From JARIHD01 sp964610985 (GTDB lineage Bacteria; Patescibacteriota; Saccharimonadia; Saccharimonadales; UBA4665): 30,398 bases of DNA. The DNA is taken from assembly GCA_964610985.1 (NCBI GenBank), contig CAZSZJ010000015.1, positions 1 through 30,398 of the forward strand. The letters run 5' to 3'. The first letter of the stretch is position 1. The number at the start of each line of letters is the position of its first letter. Positions 1 to 7,885 of the stretch are shown here, piece by piece. Both the position numbers and the translations under genes were made by a program. The notes beneath the pieces were generated by a model. It did no database searches and was not told the DNA's origin. It saw nothing but the letters and a program-made list of their open reading frames with translations.

Positions 1-495
1 CCCCATTTAGCTGACATCTCTCAACATGGGCAATATTCCAGCGATGGCACGCTACTCGACCTCGACATGGTAGACACGGAGAGCGTAGGCCTAGATATGG
101 AGGAATCGTACGAAACCTGTGGCAAGCAACTAGACGAAATGTATAAGTCTTTCGCATTGTCCGATAATCAAGTAGCGGAACTGCAAAAAGACCATAGCAC
201 CAACTATCGGCCAACAGGCGAGTCCATGAGTCCGTCATTACAGCAAATATATGCCCAGTTTGAAGCGGTTGAAGCGCGCACCGAGGAGGCCATACGATTC
301 CTTCAGGTGGCCTCCGAGTTTGCTCAAGAGGCGGAGGATGCAATTAGAAGTACCGGCGAGTGGGTCAGCCGAGAACAAGACGTCATAGTGCAGACAGCTC
401 ATTATTGGGAGGGTACACGCACTGGCATAGAAAATCTGACAGAAATGTTCAAAGTCGCTCTAGAGCGAATGTGGAAGAGTTTTCCCAAGATATAG
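1..495 (+). CDS. hypothetical helical protein, 5'-truncated by window edge
   Basis: The reading frame is open from base 1, so the gene begins upstream of the window; the first internal ATG (67) is not necessarily the start. About 164 residues are visible, ending at TAG 493-495. The product is rich in Glu, Gln and Ala with long predicted helices, for example a stretch after the motif AQFEAVEARTEEAIRF, and ends in a basic FPKI tail. No signal peptide or membrane segment is visible in the part seen. I recognise no family. The gene is convergent with the winged-helix gene on the minus strand and only 2 nt separate their stop codons. Being a real gene is well supported by frame length and amino-acid composition; its function is unknown. 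Confidence 0.7.
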   Translation, partial: PHLADISQHGQYSSDGTLLDLDMVDTESVGLDMEESYETCGKQLDEMYKSFALSDNQVAELQKDHSTNYRPTGESMSPSLQQIYAQFEAVEARTEEAIRFLQVASEFAQEAEDAIRSTGEWVSREQDVIVQTAHYWEGTRTGIENLTEMFKVALERMWKSFPKI

Positions 496-497
496 GG

Positions 498-1559
498 CTA
501 AACAATCTTGAGGGGCAGGCCCAGGAAGTCGGCATAGGTTTTGGCAACTTCTTTGAGCTCATCGGCGTCTACCGTGAATTCAGGAAATACCAAAAAGCTG
601 AGTTCGACAGTTGCCTTTTTGACGGTGCGCGCCCAGGTACCGACAACACGTCCATTAAGCACAATCATCGGCCGGAACACACCATTACTGCCGGGCACGA
701 TGTACCGCATATGGTCAGCGTCCAGCACGGCCGTCCGGTCTTTGTAGCCCAGGATAAACTCGTCAAAGCCGGGCAGAAGATACAGTCCGGTCGGTGGATG
801 TAAGTGCGCCGCCACCTCTTTGGACATCCAATACTCCTTGCCGTCATGTTGTTCTGCCGATAAGGTGTATTTAGCTGCTTCAAGTCCTTTTTTTGCTTCG
901 GTAACACCCAGGCCGGTCCAGTTAGCAAAGTCATAGATAGTCGCCGGGCCGTGGCTCATAAAATAACGCTGAGCGAGCTCGGCAATTGCTTCGTTGCGTT
1001 CCATCTTTACTGGTTTCGTCCATTCGTCGAGCAACACAAACGTCTGCTGTTTGCCCTCCAGCGGCCCCTGACAAATTACACCACTTTCCGCCAGATGTGA
1101 AATATACAAATAACCGCGCTGTTGCCCCGTAGCCAAACCGTTACTTTCGAACAATTCCATTAGTTGAGGACGAGAACGGCGCTCGCCGGCCTTCAGCTCT
1201 GCCACGACAACCTCGCGCGCTTTGGCCAACATAGTCTCGTCAATCTCCAGGAGCCTCTGGTGCCACCTGGGCTTCATGGCCTTTTTGTACGACAACGTTT
1301 CGACCATCCACCGGGCATCTTCAGCCGGAACAAAATGAATCGTGCCGCGCATAGGCCAGGTAAGTACTATCTTATGGTCGACAATCGCTTTTTCTACCGC
1401 AGCCAGACTTGGCTTTTTCATGCGAACGGCAACAGCCCATACCGCCTGGCCGTAATCTTGTGCCTGCACTGCACCCATCCATCGCACAACTTCCTCGGGC
1501 GTGTCAAACTTTGATCCGGCGATGTGTAAGCTCTGGAGTCTTTTTGCTGCAATATTCAT
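498..1559 (-). CDS. winged-helix DNA-binding protein, AlkZ-like (HTH_42 family)
   Basis: A 353-aa protein of the HTH_42/AlkZ-like family, which includes the bacterial DNA glycosylase AlkZ that unhooks interstrand crosslinks. Seen in the sequence: the start of the family pattern with a Q-A-Q triplet at residues 32-34 (GAVQAQDY), which matches the catalytic Gln-x-Gln of AlkZ, then LTWPMRGTIHFVPAEDARW, then two further winged-helix-like parts and a C-terminal beta-rich region (YIVPGSNGVFRPMIVLNGRVVGTW). Length is typical of the family. A purine-rich AAAGGCAG lies about 4 nt before the ATG and may act as ribosome binding site. It is divergent from the kinase gene at 1614, with 54 nt between them. 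Family assignment is strong; glycosylase activity and a role in base or crosslink repair are inferred from the QxQ motif only. Confidence 0.85.
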   Translation of the reverse strand: MNIAAKRLQSLHIAGSKFDTPEEVVRWMGAVQAQDYGQAVWAVAVRMKKPSLAAVEKAIVDHKIVLTWPMRGTIHFVPAEDARWMVETLSYKKAMKPRWHQRLLEIDETMLAKAREVVVAELKAGERRSRPQLMELFESNGLATGQQRGYLYISHLAESGVICQGPLEGKQQTFVLLDEWTKPVKMERNEAIAELAQRYFMSHGPATIYDFANWTGLGVTEAKKGLEAAKYTLSAEQHDGKEYWMSKEVAAHLHPPTGLYLLPGFDEFILGYKDRTAVLDADHMRYIVPGSNGVFRPMIVLNGRVVGTWARTVKKATVELSFLVFPEFTVDADELKEVAKTYADFLGLPLKIV

Positions 1560-1598
1560 AATCTGCCTTTTAGCTTACCACATCGTCGCCGAGCACTT

Positions 1599-1607
1599 TG
1601 CTATACT
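1599..1607 (+). promoter_or_regulatory. extended -10 promoter, leaderless start for 1614 gene
   Basis: TGcTATACT ends 6 nt before the ATG at 1614. With the usual 6-8 nt from -10 to the transcription start, the mRNA would begin at or next to the start codon. No Shine-Dalgarno is present. Confidence 0.6.
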
Positions 1608-1613
1608 AATCCC

Positions 1614-2141
1614 ATGAACAAGCTGCTGGTCATCACAGGTCATCCCGGCTCGGGCAAATCGACGCTCGCCCGCCAACTTTCCCAGAAGTACCAAATACCG
1701 TATCTGTCGAAGGATGCCATAAAAGAGCGAATTTTTGACGGCCTGGGCAGCAAAGACAAAAACTGGTCATTGCAGGTGAGCGGTGTCAGCCACCGAATCA
1801 TGGACGACCTCATATCAAATCATCTGCAAATCGGTCATTCCATAATCGTAGAAAGCAATTTTAAGCGCGACGTCGACAGCGTCCGCTTCCGCGATCTGGC
1901 CGAGAAATATCAGGCAAGCTGTGTGCAAATCCTTTGCAGCGCCAGCCCCGACATATTATTTGAACGATGGAATAAACGCATCGAAAACGCCCAGCGTCAC
2001 GAAGGGCATGTCGAAGCCATCAGCCTGGCAGAGATCAAAGAAAACTTTACCGTGCCCTATAATGCGCTTGACCTGCCCGGCGAAATCATCGAAGTCGATA
2101 CTACCGACATCTCCAAGAGTGAGTTACCAATACTGCGGTAA
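1614..2141 (+). CDS. AAA_33 family ATP-binding protein / small kinase
   Basis: A 175-aa P-loop protein. The Walker A motif GHPGSGKST sits at residues 9-17 directly after the first beta strand, and the next segment (YLSKDAIKERIFDGLG) is typical of AAA_33/zeta-toxin-like small-molecule or RNA kinases, where the Asp after the second strand takes part in phosphoryl transfer. A later strand IIVESNF is also family-like. It therefore probably phosphorylates a small substrate with ATP in the cytosol; the substrate cannot be read from the sequence. It is a single gene between two oppositely organised units, with its own -10 box abutting the start codon. Alternative: adenylate-kinase-like or shikimate-kinase-like protein, but the lid and substrate motifs of those families are not evident. 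Confidence 0.8.
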   Translation: MNKLLVITGHPGSGKSTLARQLSQKYQIPYLSKDAIKERIFDGLGSKDKNWSLQVSGVSHRIMDDLISNHLQIGHSIIVESNFKRDVDSVRFRDLAEKYQASCVQILCSASPDILFERWNKRIENAQRHEGHVEAISLAEIKENFTVPYNALDLPGEIIEVDTTDISKSELPILR

Positions 2142-2227
2142 AGATCATATACTTATTTACTTAACTGTTATTTCATCTTTAGCTGTTACACTGTAAGAAA
2201 TAATACAAATCTAAGCTAGGCACTGTT

Positions 2228-2881
2228 GTGATTGAAATTCTAGACCTGATAGGTGTTTTTGCGTTTGCCATGTTTGGGGCGCATAAAGCAATTGAGACCC
2301 GATTTGACCTATTTGGCGTACTGGTTTGCGGCGCAATAACTGCGTTCGGCGGCGGCACCATACGTGAACTTATATTAAATGGCACGCCTGCATACCTATA
2401 TGCCTATCAGTATTTGGCTGCGGCAATACTTGGCACTAGTTGTGCGATAATTGCACATAAGTACTTTGCGAAGATCGAGAAATACCTACTTGTCATAGAC
2501 GCAATTGGCATTGCCGTTTTTGCCTATATCGGCGCATACCGTGCAGAAAACGCACATTTGGGTATGGCTGCAATGATCTTTTTTGCGGTTCTCACGGCCG
2601 CGGGTGGAGGCATAATATCCGACATTATCTCGGGCCAACGCCCAGAGGCACTATACAAAGACTTCTATCCGCTCGCGGCTATCGTGCTGGCGGTAGGGTA
2701 TTTTTATGTATGTCCCGAAAATGGAAGTATCGTAGCCCTCGCGCTCATTGCTCTCGCATTTATCGTGCGCCTTATTTCAATTCGGTATAAATGGAAGCTC
2801 TGGCAACCTTACAAAAAACCAACCAAAAAGACGAGAGTACGCCTGCGCAAACTTATCCCGATCCGACTTACATTGTCCTAA
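2228..2881 (+). CDS. TRIC/UPF0126 family membrane protein (YadS/YicG-like, putative glycine/cation channel)
   Basis: A 217-aa integral membrane protein with the tandem duplicated UPF0126 (Gly_transporter, PF03458) repeat. Repeat one holds DLIGVFAFAMFGAHKAIET followed by GAITAFGGGTIRELI; repeat two holds IDAIGIAVFAYIGAYRAE followed by LTAAGGGIISDII. The GGG-x-x-(R/S)-(E/D) signatures and about seven hydrophobic helices fit prokaryotic TRIC channels and the YadS/YicG group. The C-terminus is short and strongly basic (KKPTKKTRVRLRK), placing it in the cytosol by the positive-inside rule. The start is GTG at 2228; no clear Shine-Dalgarno or close -10 box is present, so the start is less certain than the family. 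The physiological substrate is unknown. Confidence 0.85.
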   Translation: MIEILDLIGVFAFAMFGAHKAIETRFDLFGVLVCGAITAFGGGTIRELILNGTPAYLYAYQYLAAAILGTSCAIIAHKYFAKIEKYLLVIDAIGIAVFAYIGAYRAENAHLGMAAMIFFAVLTAAGGGIISDIISGQRPEALYKDFYPLAAIVLAVGYFYVCPENGSIVALALIALAFIVRLISIRYKWKLWQPYKKPTKKTRVRLRKLIPIRLTLS

Positions 2882-2887
2882 ATCTAT

Positions 2888-2916
2888 TTGCATTATACAC
2901 CTGATTATTGTATAGT
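2888..2916 (+). promoter_or_regulatory. promoter TTGCAT-N17-TATAGT, leaderless start for 2924 gene
   Basis: A -35-like TTGCAT (2888-2893), a 17-nt spacer and TATAGT (2911-2916) lie 7 nt before the ATG at 2924, placing the transcription start at or beside the start codon. Confidence 0.6.
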
Positions 2917-2923
2917 GGAATAA

Positions 2924-3571
2924 ATGAAAAGATTGGCTTCTGGACTCGCGCTAACTGCCGCTATGGCGAGTGGCTGTACAAGCATAGAACAAGGTTTGCC
3001 CGTCCCCGAACCATACACCACCCCCTGTCCAGCCATACCGGAAGCACTCAAGGCCGACAATCAGAAAGATATAATTACGAGGGCGGGAAGCGCCATATTA
3101 GCTTGCGCCCAGGAAAATAATGGCGAGATACGTGTGACACCAAACTACTCCGGTGCAATGGTTAGTTTTGCAAGTCAAAGCGGCAAATTGACTATTACTG
3201 CAACATCCGAGGCGAGTCCGGATGATCCCAGTGAATTTGCTCGTAATACGTGGGAAGTCGTGTTTACGAACGCACAAATTAAAGCAGGCGGTCCAACCAA
3301 ATACACAACCGTCAGCCTTCACGAAGAGGTTGGCTGGCACTTTAGCGATGGTGACAGGTTCATATGGACCGACCCAGAACGTCCAATAGCGGCTATAACT
3401 GAAGGAGCGTTCAATTACCTGGACCGCTCAGCCGACCCTCGCGTGATCAAGTGCACCAATCAAGTGATCCTCAAAACGGGCCTCGATATCGCCTCGCTCG
3501 GTACGGATAACTTGGACAGGCCGATGCCCAATGTACCGGACAAACTACCGCGCGACTGCGACATTGATTAG
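2924..3571 (+). CDS. putative lipoprotein of unknown function
   Basis: A 215-aa exported protein. The N-terminus has a basic start (MKR), a short hydrophobic stretch and a lipobox-like ASGC with Cys18, so it is probably lipidated and anchored on the outer face of the membrane. The mature part has three further Cys (in TPCPAIP, ILACAQE and IKCTNQ) plus a terminal RDCDID, which could form disulfides. I recognise no domain. The ATG start is supported by the promoter that ends 7 nt upstream. The N-terminal design (Cys at residue 18) resembles two other small lipoproteins in this window (4316 and 29907). Function unknown. Confidence 0.75.
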   Translation: MKRLASGLALTAAMASGCTSIEQGLPVPEPYTTPCPAIPEALKADNQKDIITRAGSAILACAQENNGEIRVTPNYSGAMVSFASQSGKLTITATSEASPDDPSEFARNTWEVVFTNAQIKAGGPTKYTTVSLHEEVGWHFSDGDRFIWTDPERPIAAITEGAFNYLDRSADPRVIKCTNQVILKTGLDIASLGTDNLDRPMPNVPDKLPRDCDID

Positions 3572-3597
3572 TCATAGACATATTGTCCAGCTGTTTC

Positions 3598-3606
3598 TGC
3601 TATCAT
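3598..3606 (+). promoter_or_regulatory. extended -10 promoter deciding a GTG start at 3613
   Basis: TGcTATCAT ends 6 nt before GTG 3613, the same geometry as at 1614 and 6568. This favours GTG 3613 over the TTG at 3583, which would lie upstream of the promoter. Confidence 0.55.
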
Positions 3607-3612
3607 AATGAC

Positions 3613-4257
3613 GTGCAAGTGATCGAATCTATCCGAACACGAAAAAAGCAGATGATCATACTGGTTGGGATACTCATGACGATACCTATTGTTTTGACGG
3701 CGGCCAGCTATTTGATAATCAATCCCAACAAAAAGTACGTCGTATCGCAACAAGATGCCAAACACATGCGCACCGGACTCGTGCTTGGAGCGGGCGTCAA
3801 CAAAGAAGGCAAACCGTACAAAGAACTGCGCGCCCGGCTGGACACCGCCGCCGATGCGTTAAATGCCGGTGTAGTGCAAAAACTTATTCTTTCCGGCGAT
3901 AACCGGTTTGCTTACTACGACGAGCCTACGGCCATGAAGCGATATCTTACTGATGACCGCGGCATCTCAGCCGAAAAACTCGTGCTCGATTATGCTGGCC
4001 GCAGCACCTACGAGTCATGCGAGCGTGCCGCCAAGATATTCGAGGTCAAAGAAGTCACAATCTTTAGCGCCAGTTCACATTTGCCACGCGCTATTTATTT
4101 GTGCCGTCACTTCGGCATTCAGGCGCAGGGAATTGCCAGTAACCTTGAAGCGAACAACAGCACCCGCCGCGAACTTTTGGCACGGGTCAAGGCTGTTTAC
4201 AACGCCCATCTTATCGGTGAACGCACCGTCTTGGGCGACCCCATTCCTCTAAAATAG
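3613..4257 (+). CDS. DUF218/SanA-YdcF-like membrane-anchored protein
   Basis: A 214-aa protein when started at GTG 3613. An N-terminal basic segment (RTRKKQ) and one hydrophobic helix (IILVGILMTIPIVLTAASYLII) give a single membrane anchor. The rest matches the DUF218 family (SanA, ElyC, YdcF): GLVLGAGV near the start, LRARLDTAADALNAGVVQKLILSGDN, then DEPTAMKRYL, DYAGRSTYESCERA and a C-terminal FSASSHLPRAIYLCRHFGI. In other bacteria members affect envelope integrity or polyprenyl-linked precursor handling; the reaction is not established. The frame extends to a TTG at 3583 but the extended -10 box at 3598-3606 makes GTG 3613 the better start. It lies between two lipoprotein genes, each with its own promoter. 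Confidence 0.8.
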   Translation: MQVIESIRTRKKQMIILVGILMTIPIVLTAASYLIINPNKKYVVSQQDAKHMRTGLVLGAGVNKEGKPYKELRARLDTAADALNAGVVQKLILSGDNRFAYYDEPTAMKRYLTDDRGISAEKLVLDYAGRSTYESCERAAKIFEVKEVTIFSASSHLPRAIYLCRHFGIQAQGIASNLEANNSTRRELLARVKAVYNAHLIGERTVLGDPIPLK

Positions 4258-4280
4258 CCAGAACATGAGGCAGGCCTAGT

Positions 4281-4308
4281 TTGACAAATGACAAAAGATC
4301 CTTAGTAT
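4281..4308 (+). promoter_or_regulatory. promoter TTGACA-N16-TAGTAT, leaderless start for 4316 gene
   Basis: A consensus TTGACA (4281-4286), 16-nt spacer and TAGTAT (4303-4308) end 7 nt before the ATG at 4316. Confidence 0.65.
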
Positions 4309-4315
4309 TAATTGA

Positions 4316-4756
4316 ATGAATGAATACCTTGTCCCAGCCTTACTCCTTACTGGCCTGACCATAGGATGCAGTGCCGCCGAAACGCCAAATCAAACCCCAA
4401 ACACTTCAGCAGCTACCGATGCTTCCGCAGGCAAACTAGAACTTACCGCGCAAATGGAAGCCTATCCTTTCAAAGCCGCCGTTGCAGAAGATAAAAAAGG
4501 CGGCGGCGACCTGGGCCAAGCCCGTCGCCAGATTGCCATAGGCGAAAAGGTAGTGGCCACATGCGTAGAACATGCAGAAAATAGCAAAAATGACCACGCT
4601 GATAGCGTCAAAATAGGTGAAGGCGAATTTGAGGGCTACAGTGTGCCTCTGTATCTTGCTCCCAGTGAATCGCCCTTCGAAAACCAACAAGTCTTCACCA
4701 TTAGTGCCGCCGAAATCAGAACAGCGCTTGGATACTGCGCCGCGGGCAAAGATTAA
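4316..4756 (+). CDS. small putative lipoprotein
   Basis: A 146-aa exported protein. The N-terminus is hydrophobic (YLVPALLLTGLTIGC) with a lipobox ending at Cys18, followed by a low-complexity Thr/Ala/Pro/Asn-rich linker (about residues 20-42) and a small globular part with one Cys pair (ATCVEH and GYCAAG). The n-region lacks Lys or Arg (MNEYL), which is unusual for a signal peptide, but the strong promoter ending 7 nt upstream supports this start. No known domain is recognised. It is likely tethered to the outer face of the membrane. Function unknown. Confidence 0.7.
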   Translation: MNEYLVPALLLTGLTIGCSAAETPNQTPNTSAATDASAGKLELTAQMEAYPFKAAVAEDKKGGGDLGQARRQIAIGEKVVATCVEHAENSKNDHADSVKIGEGEFEGYSVPLYLAPSESPFENQQVFTISAAEIRTALGYCAAGKD

Positions 4757-4828
4757 CTCTTTATTATATTTCTGTACATACCCGGTAATCTGCTTGTTAT
4801 TTACTGCTGCTCTTGATAAAAAGAGTGG

Positions 4829-6541
4829 ATGACAAACCCAGCCGAACTCCAAAGATTGCACCCCGAGGCAAAAATTACGGACGTAGCGTGTGATCCCGTC
4901 CTTGACCCAACGCTTCCATTTTCAACAGACTGTCTGGAGCTGTTTGGTAAAGAACAGACTGAGAACCTACTACACACTAGAGCGATGCTCGTCGATTTGG
5001 ACCAAGCAAGGAAACAAGACAAGCCAGTACCCGGAACCAGCGAACTCAACCTCCAAACGTCAGCTGTCGGCCAGTTTTTCCAAACTCATCCGCGCTTCTC
5101 CGACCTCGGTTATGAATTCATTTCATTAATCGACAAACGCGCTGCAATCATAAATAAATCCGACGGCCCCGTAGATGAAGCGCAGCTGGCCCAACTTACG
5201 CGTCGCCTGAACAACCTATACCACACCCATAAAGACGACCTTAACCTCCTTAGTCAAGATGTCGTCCTATCGGAACTCAACCAGATGGCAATAGAGGTGA
5301 GGCATCAGTACTCTTTAGCCGATGCCATCGAAAGTTTATTCGACGACCACTCTAAGGCCGACGGCGAGGCTCGGAATACCCTTATCCAGCATATTGGCGA
5401 CTTGCTACGCAAAAGCACCGGCTTGGATAGTGAACTCATAAACTCTTTGTTCGTGTACTCCCACCTGGAATTAGTAATGGGCAGGTTTGCCCAGTTTGAA
5501 GCACGCGGCTCGAGCGCACAAGGCTTAGAAAAAGAAATGGACATAGAGGGCCTCCTGCCCCACCCCATGGACAAACTCACCGACGCCAACCCCGACATTA
5601 GATTCCGCTCACCAACGCAAGTAGTGGAACAACTTAATACCGTCGTCGAGCTGGCCAGGGCGTCAGACCAAATAGAGGCTCGTATGACCCCACTGTACCG
5701 CAAATTCAATGAAGTCCAGACTGGCCACCGCATTCATGACGCACAACTTATGGCCACCGTCGCCGCGCGCGCTTTTGCTTCGGTAGAATATAGCGTGGAT
5801 TGTCGGCTTGCCAATGAGGAGGTCGAAATCAATCTGGATCAATTTCCTTTTACATTGGCTAAACGTGACCCAGAAGGGCGCATCGACCCAAATGAATATG
5901 CCACCCTCATGGTACTTACCAAAGAGCTCATGCTACGACAGCCACGCCAAGAACTAACTGATTTCCTAAAAGACATGCCTCTGTTTATCGACTTCGAAGC
6001 AGTACTAAGCGCCATGTTCGAAAAAGCCGGGCAAATACCGCACACGCGCGATCTAGCCGAGGCCCGTGAAACAGCCCGGTCCATGGTCAAACGCCACCTT
6101 GATGCCATGCATGCCGAAACGCAAATGGTAAGCGACGTATTGGAAGGCAAAAAACCGCGCGCCAAAAATAAAAACCCAAAACCCGAAGAACTAGAAGCCG
6201 CGGCGCTGCATAGTAAACTCCACAGCGCTGGCTTTTCGTCAAATCCCGAAAAGGCGCTCATAATCGCTATCGTCACGGGCAAATGGGATCAACTGCAAGT
6301 CGCCAGCTCCCAACTAAAAGACATCACCGAAGCTATCGCCGGATTCTCAGATACGTTCGGACTGGACAGCGCAGCAGACCACCCGGTTTGCAAAAGGGCG
6401 GGCGCTTCTTTCGAACCACTACTCCATAGTATAGCCAGCATTATCCGCAGAAACCCCAGCAAAGTCATGCAAGCGCTCTCCAGCGGCAATCAGTTCGCCC
6501 AGCTCAAAGCGATAGTCGAATCAGTGACCAGCACATCATAG
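4829..6541 (+). CDS. hypothetical protein, 570 aa, largely alpha-helical
   Basis: A large gene of no family that I recognise. The 570-aa product has no signal peptide or membrane segment, so it is probably cytosolic. It is strongly charged and helical, with a lysine/proline-rich hinge (KKPRAKNKNPKPEELEA, near residue 450) that may separate two domains. Only four Cys are present, without a metal-site pattern, and no nucleotide-binding or nuclease motif is visible. The start ATG follows a purine-rich AAAAAGAGTGG, but there is no clean -10 box, and the preceding lipoprotein gene ends 72 nt upstream. Codon use looks like that of its neighbours. A lineage-specific protein is likely; structure prediction would be the most informative next evidence. 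Confidence 0.7.
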   Translation: MTNPAELQRLHPEAKITDVACDPVLDPTLPFSTDCLELFGKEQTENLLHTRAMLVDLDQARKQDKPVPGTSELNLQTSAVGQFFQTHPRFSDLGYEFISLIDKRAAIINKSDGPVDEAQLAQLTRRLNNLYHTHKDDLNLLSQDVVLSELNQMAIEVRHQYSLADAIESLFDDHSKADGEARNTLIQHIGDLLRKSTGLDSELINSLFVYSHLELVMGRFAQFEARGSSAQGLEKEMDIEGLLPHPMDKLTDANPDIRFRSPTQVVEQLNTVVELARASDQIEARMTPLYRKFNEVQTGHRIHDAQLMATVAARAFASVEYSVDCRLANEEVEINLDQFPFTLAKRDPEGRIDPNEYATLMVLTKELMLRQPRQELTDFLKDMPLFIDFEAVLSAMFEKAGQIPHTRDLAEARETARSMVKRHLDAMHAETQMVSDVLEGKKPRAKNKNPKPEELEAAALHSKLHSAGFSSNPEKALIIAIVTGKWDQLQVASSQLKDITEAIAGFSDTFGLDSAADHPVCKRAGASFEPLLHSIASIIRRNPSKVMQALSSGNQFAQLKAIVESVTSTS

Positions 6542-6552
6542 CCGCCATCGTT

Positions 6553-6561
6553 TGCTATAAT
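6553..6561 (+). promoter_or_regulatory. extended -10 promoter, leaderless start for 6568 gene
   Basis: TGcTATAAT, a perfect extended -10, ends 6 nt before the ATG at 6568. It shares TTTGCTATA with the promoter at 1599-1607. Confidence 0.7.
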
Positions 6562-6567
6562 TGACGC

Positions 6568-6783
6568 ATGATCAAAAAGACAACCATTGCTACCTTTACC
6601 GACGGAGATTATGCGGGACAGTACGACTGGCAGGGAGGTATTCCTCTGTCTGTCGGCGAAACTATCGATGTTACATTGGCGGACAAAAAACTACTCTATA
6701 AACTCATCGACAAGACCACCAGCTTGGCAGTCGACGGTGACGAACAGCTCGTGACCACGAGCTACCGCTTCGAATTAACCTAG
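6568..6783 (+). CDS. small hypothetical protein, 71 aa
   Basis: A short acidic protein with alternating hydrophobic residues that suggests a small beta-barrel or beta-sandwich (ATFTDGDYAGQYDW, TIDVTLADKKLLYKLIDK, TTSYRFEL). It has no signal peptide, Cys or membrane segment. A perfect extended -10 box six bases before the ATG makes it very likely that this short frame is expressed as a leaderless mRNA. No family is recognised and the function is unknown. Confidence 0.65.
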   Translation: MIKKTTIATFTDGDYAGQYDWQGGIPLSVGETIDVTLADKKLLYKLIDKTTSLAVDGDEQLVTTSYRFELT

Positions 6784-7086
6784 CGTTTTATTCACTTGGG
6801 AAGGTCATACAGGAGAAACTCGCTGTTACCCACTTTCAAAGTACCCCTTGAGTTTTAGGAACTTCTTCGATGTGACCTTTTAATAAGCGCATCGGGTTAT
6901 AGCGCGATACAACCAGCACGTTTTACATTTCCCGTACCCACTCGAAAACCAAGCTATCCTTAGGAAACCATAGCTGCCGCAGTTGGCGGAGTAGTCACGC
7001 GCTCACCACTTCTTTTGCTGGCCAAATTTGTTTATAGTAGACGGATCAAATAAGCTATTATACCGGCCGAAAGGGAGCACGAGTCG
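6784..7086. other. 303-nt intergenic stretch without a recognisable gene
   Basis: No convincing open frame, tRNA or terminator is visible. Near the downstream end there is TATTAT (7056-7061) and a purine-rich AAAGGGAG (about 7069-7076), which are candidate -10 and Shine-Dalgarno elements for the 7087 gene. The rest may be decayed coding sequence but I could not identify an ancestor. Confidence 0.4.
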
Positions 7087-7860
7087 ATGACAAATCCTAC
7101 CGCAAGGTTCGAATGCCCGAAAACAGTACTAGACATTGTTGGAGCGCATGGCATGGCGCCGCTAACTCTTATAACATTGGCAACGATGGGGCATTTTAAA
7201 GATGAGCCGTTTGACCCTGACGGATTTCGTGAACGCCTAATAGACCTGCAGCAAGAAGATGTCGCCTGGGAACCAAGCAAAAAAAGCATATCCCAGGTCA
7301 TCGGAAAGCTTGCTGGTGACCCTCCTTTGCTCGAGCAATATCAGAAGCCACCTCGCGAAGAAGGTCATGTCAATATACGGATAAAAACTCATTATCAGAT
7401 CTCCCGGCGTGGGCTTGCCCGGGGCACACTTCCTGCCGTTACCATTCTGGATTGGTGGATGAGAAATCCGCAGTGGCAGCCAGAGCGCATAATTGGAGGT
7501 GGCGGAAAAAGCGTCGTAGGTTTTGCGAGGCTTAATTTATTGAATCTTATCTCTGAAGCCGAGGAACCAATCAGCGAAAACGGAATTCGGCACATCGCAA
7601 ACACCAGGGATGCGCTCATCCGTATAGTAGATGGATTTGCCGAAGACAACGTGCTCGTCGCCCGACCGAACGGCGAAGATAGACTCCTCACCGCTACGGA
7701 CAAGGCACGGATGCCCATCAAAAACCTCTTGAGCGACTTAACAAACCTCGCCTCGCCAACAGCCATGGAAACCGGTATGAAAATGGCAGAGGACCTCGTC
7801 GTTCGCCCCGAACACTTTTCGGCGCTTATGCGCCTCGCCAGACTAGCCGTGAAAAGATAG
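7087..7860 (+). CDS. hypothetical protein, possible tandem winged-helix regulator
   Basis: A 257-aa cytosolic protein. Two parts have the pattern of winged-helix DNA-binding domains: about residues 24-115 (PLTLITLATMGHF ... ISQVIGKLAGDPPLLEQY, then a hydrophobic wing with HYQISRRGLARG) and about residues 142-215 (VGFARLNLLNLISEAEEPIS ... LIRIVDGFAEDNVLVAR, then DRLLTATDKAR). The phrases 'YQISRRG' and 'LLTATDKAR' resemble the start of the final helix in MarR/PadR-like winged helices. This is an inference from pattern, not a family match. A Shine-Dalgarno-like AAAGGGAG lies about 11 nt before the ATG, so this gene is not of the leaderless type. It is convergent with the minus-strand gene at 7886. 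Confidence 0.6.
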   Translation: MTNPTARFECPKTVLDIVGAHGMAPLTLITLATMGHFKDEPFDPDGFRERLIDLQQEDVAWEPSKKSISQVIGKLAGDPPLLEQYQKPPREEGHVNIRIKTHYQISRRGLARGTLPAVTILDWWMRNPQWQPERIIGGGGKSVVGFARLNLLNLISEAEEPISENGIRHIANTRDALIRIVDGFAEDNVLVARPNGEDRLLTATDKARMPIKNLLSDLTNLASPTAMETGMKMAEDLVVRPEHFSALMRLARLAVKR

Positions 7861-7885
7861 CGAGCCAGAGTCCGCCCAGAGCTAG

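Noticed and set aside
6784..7020. Possible pseudogene remnant on the minus strand, ending in a short frame resembling TLKVGNSEFLLYDLPK.
   Set aside because: The open stretch is under 25 codons, flanked by stops, and no family could be named with confidence.
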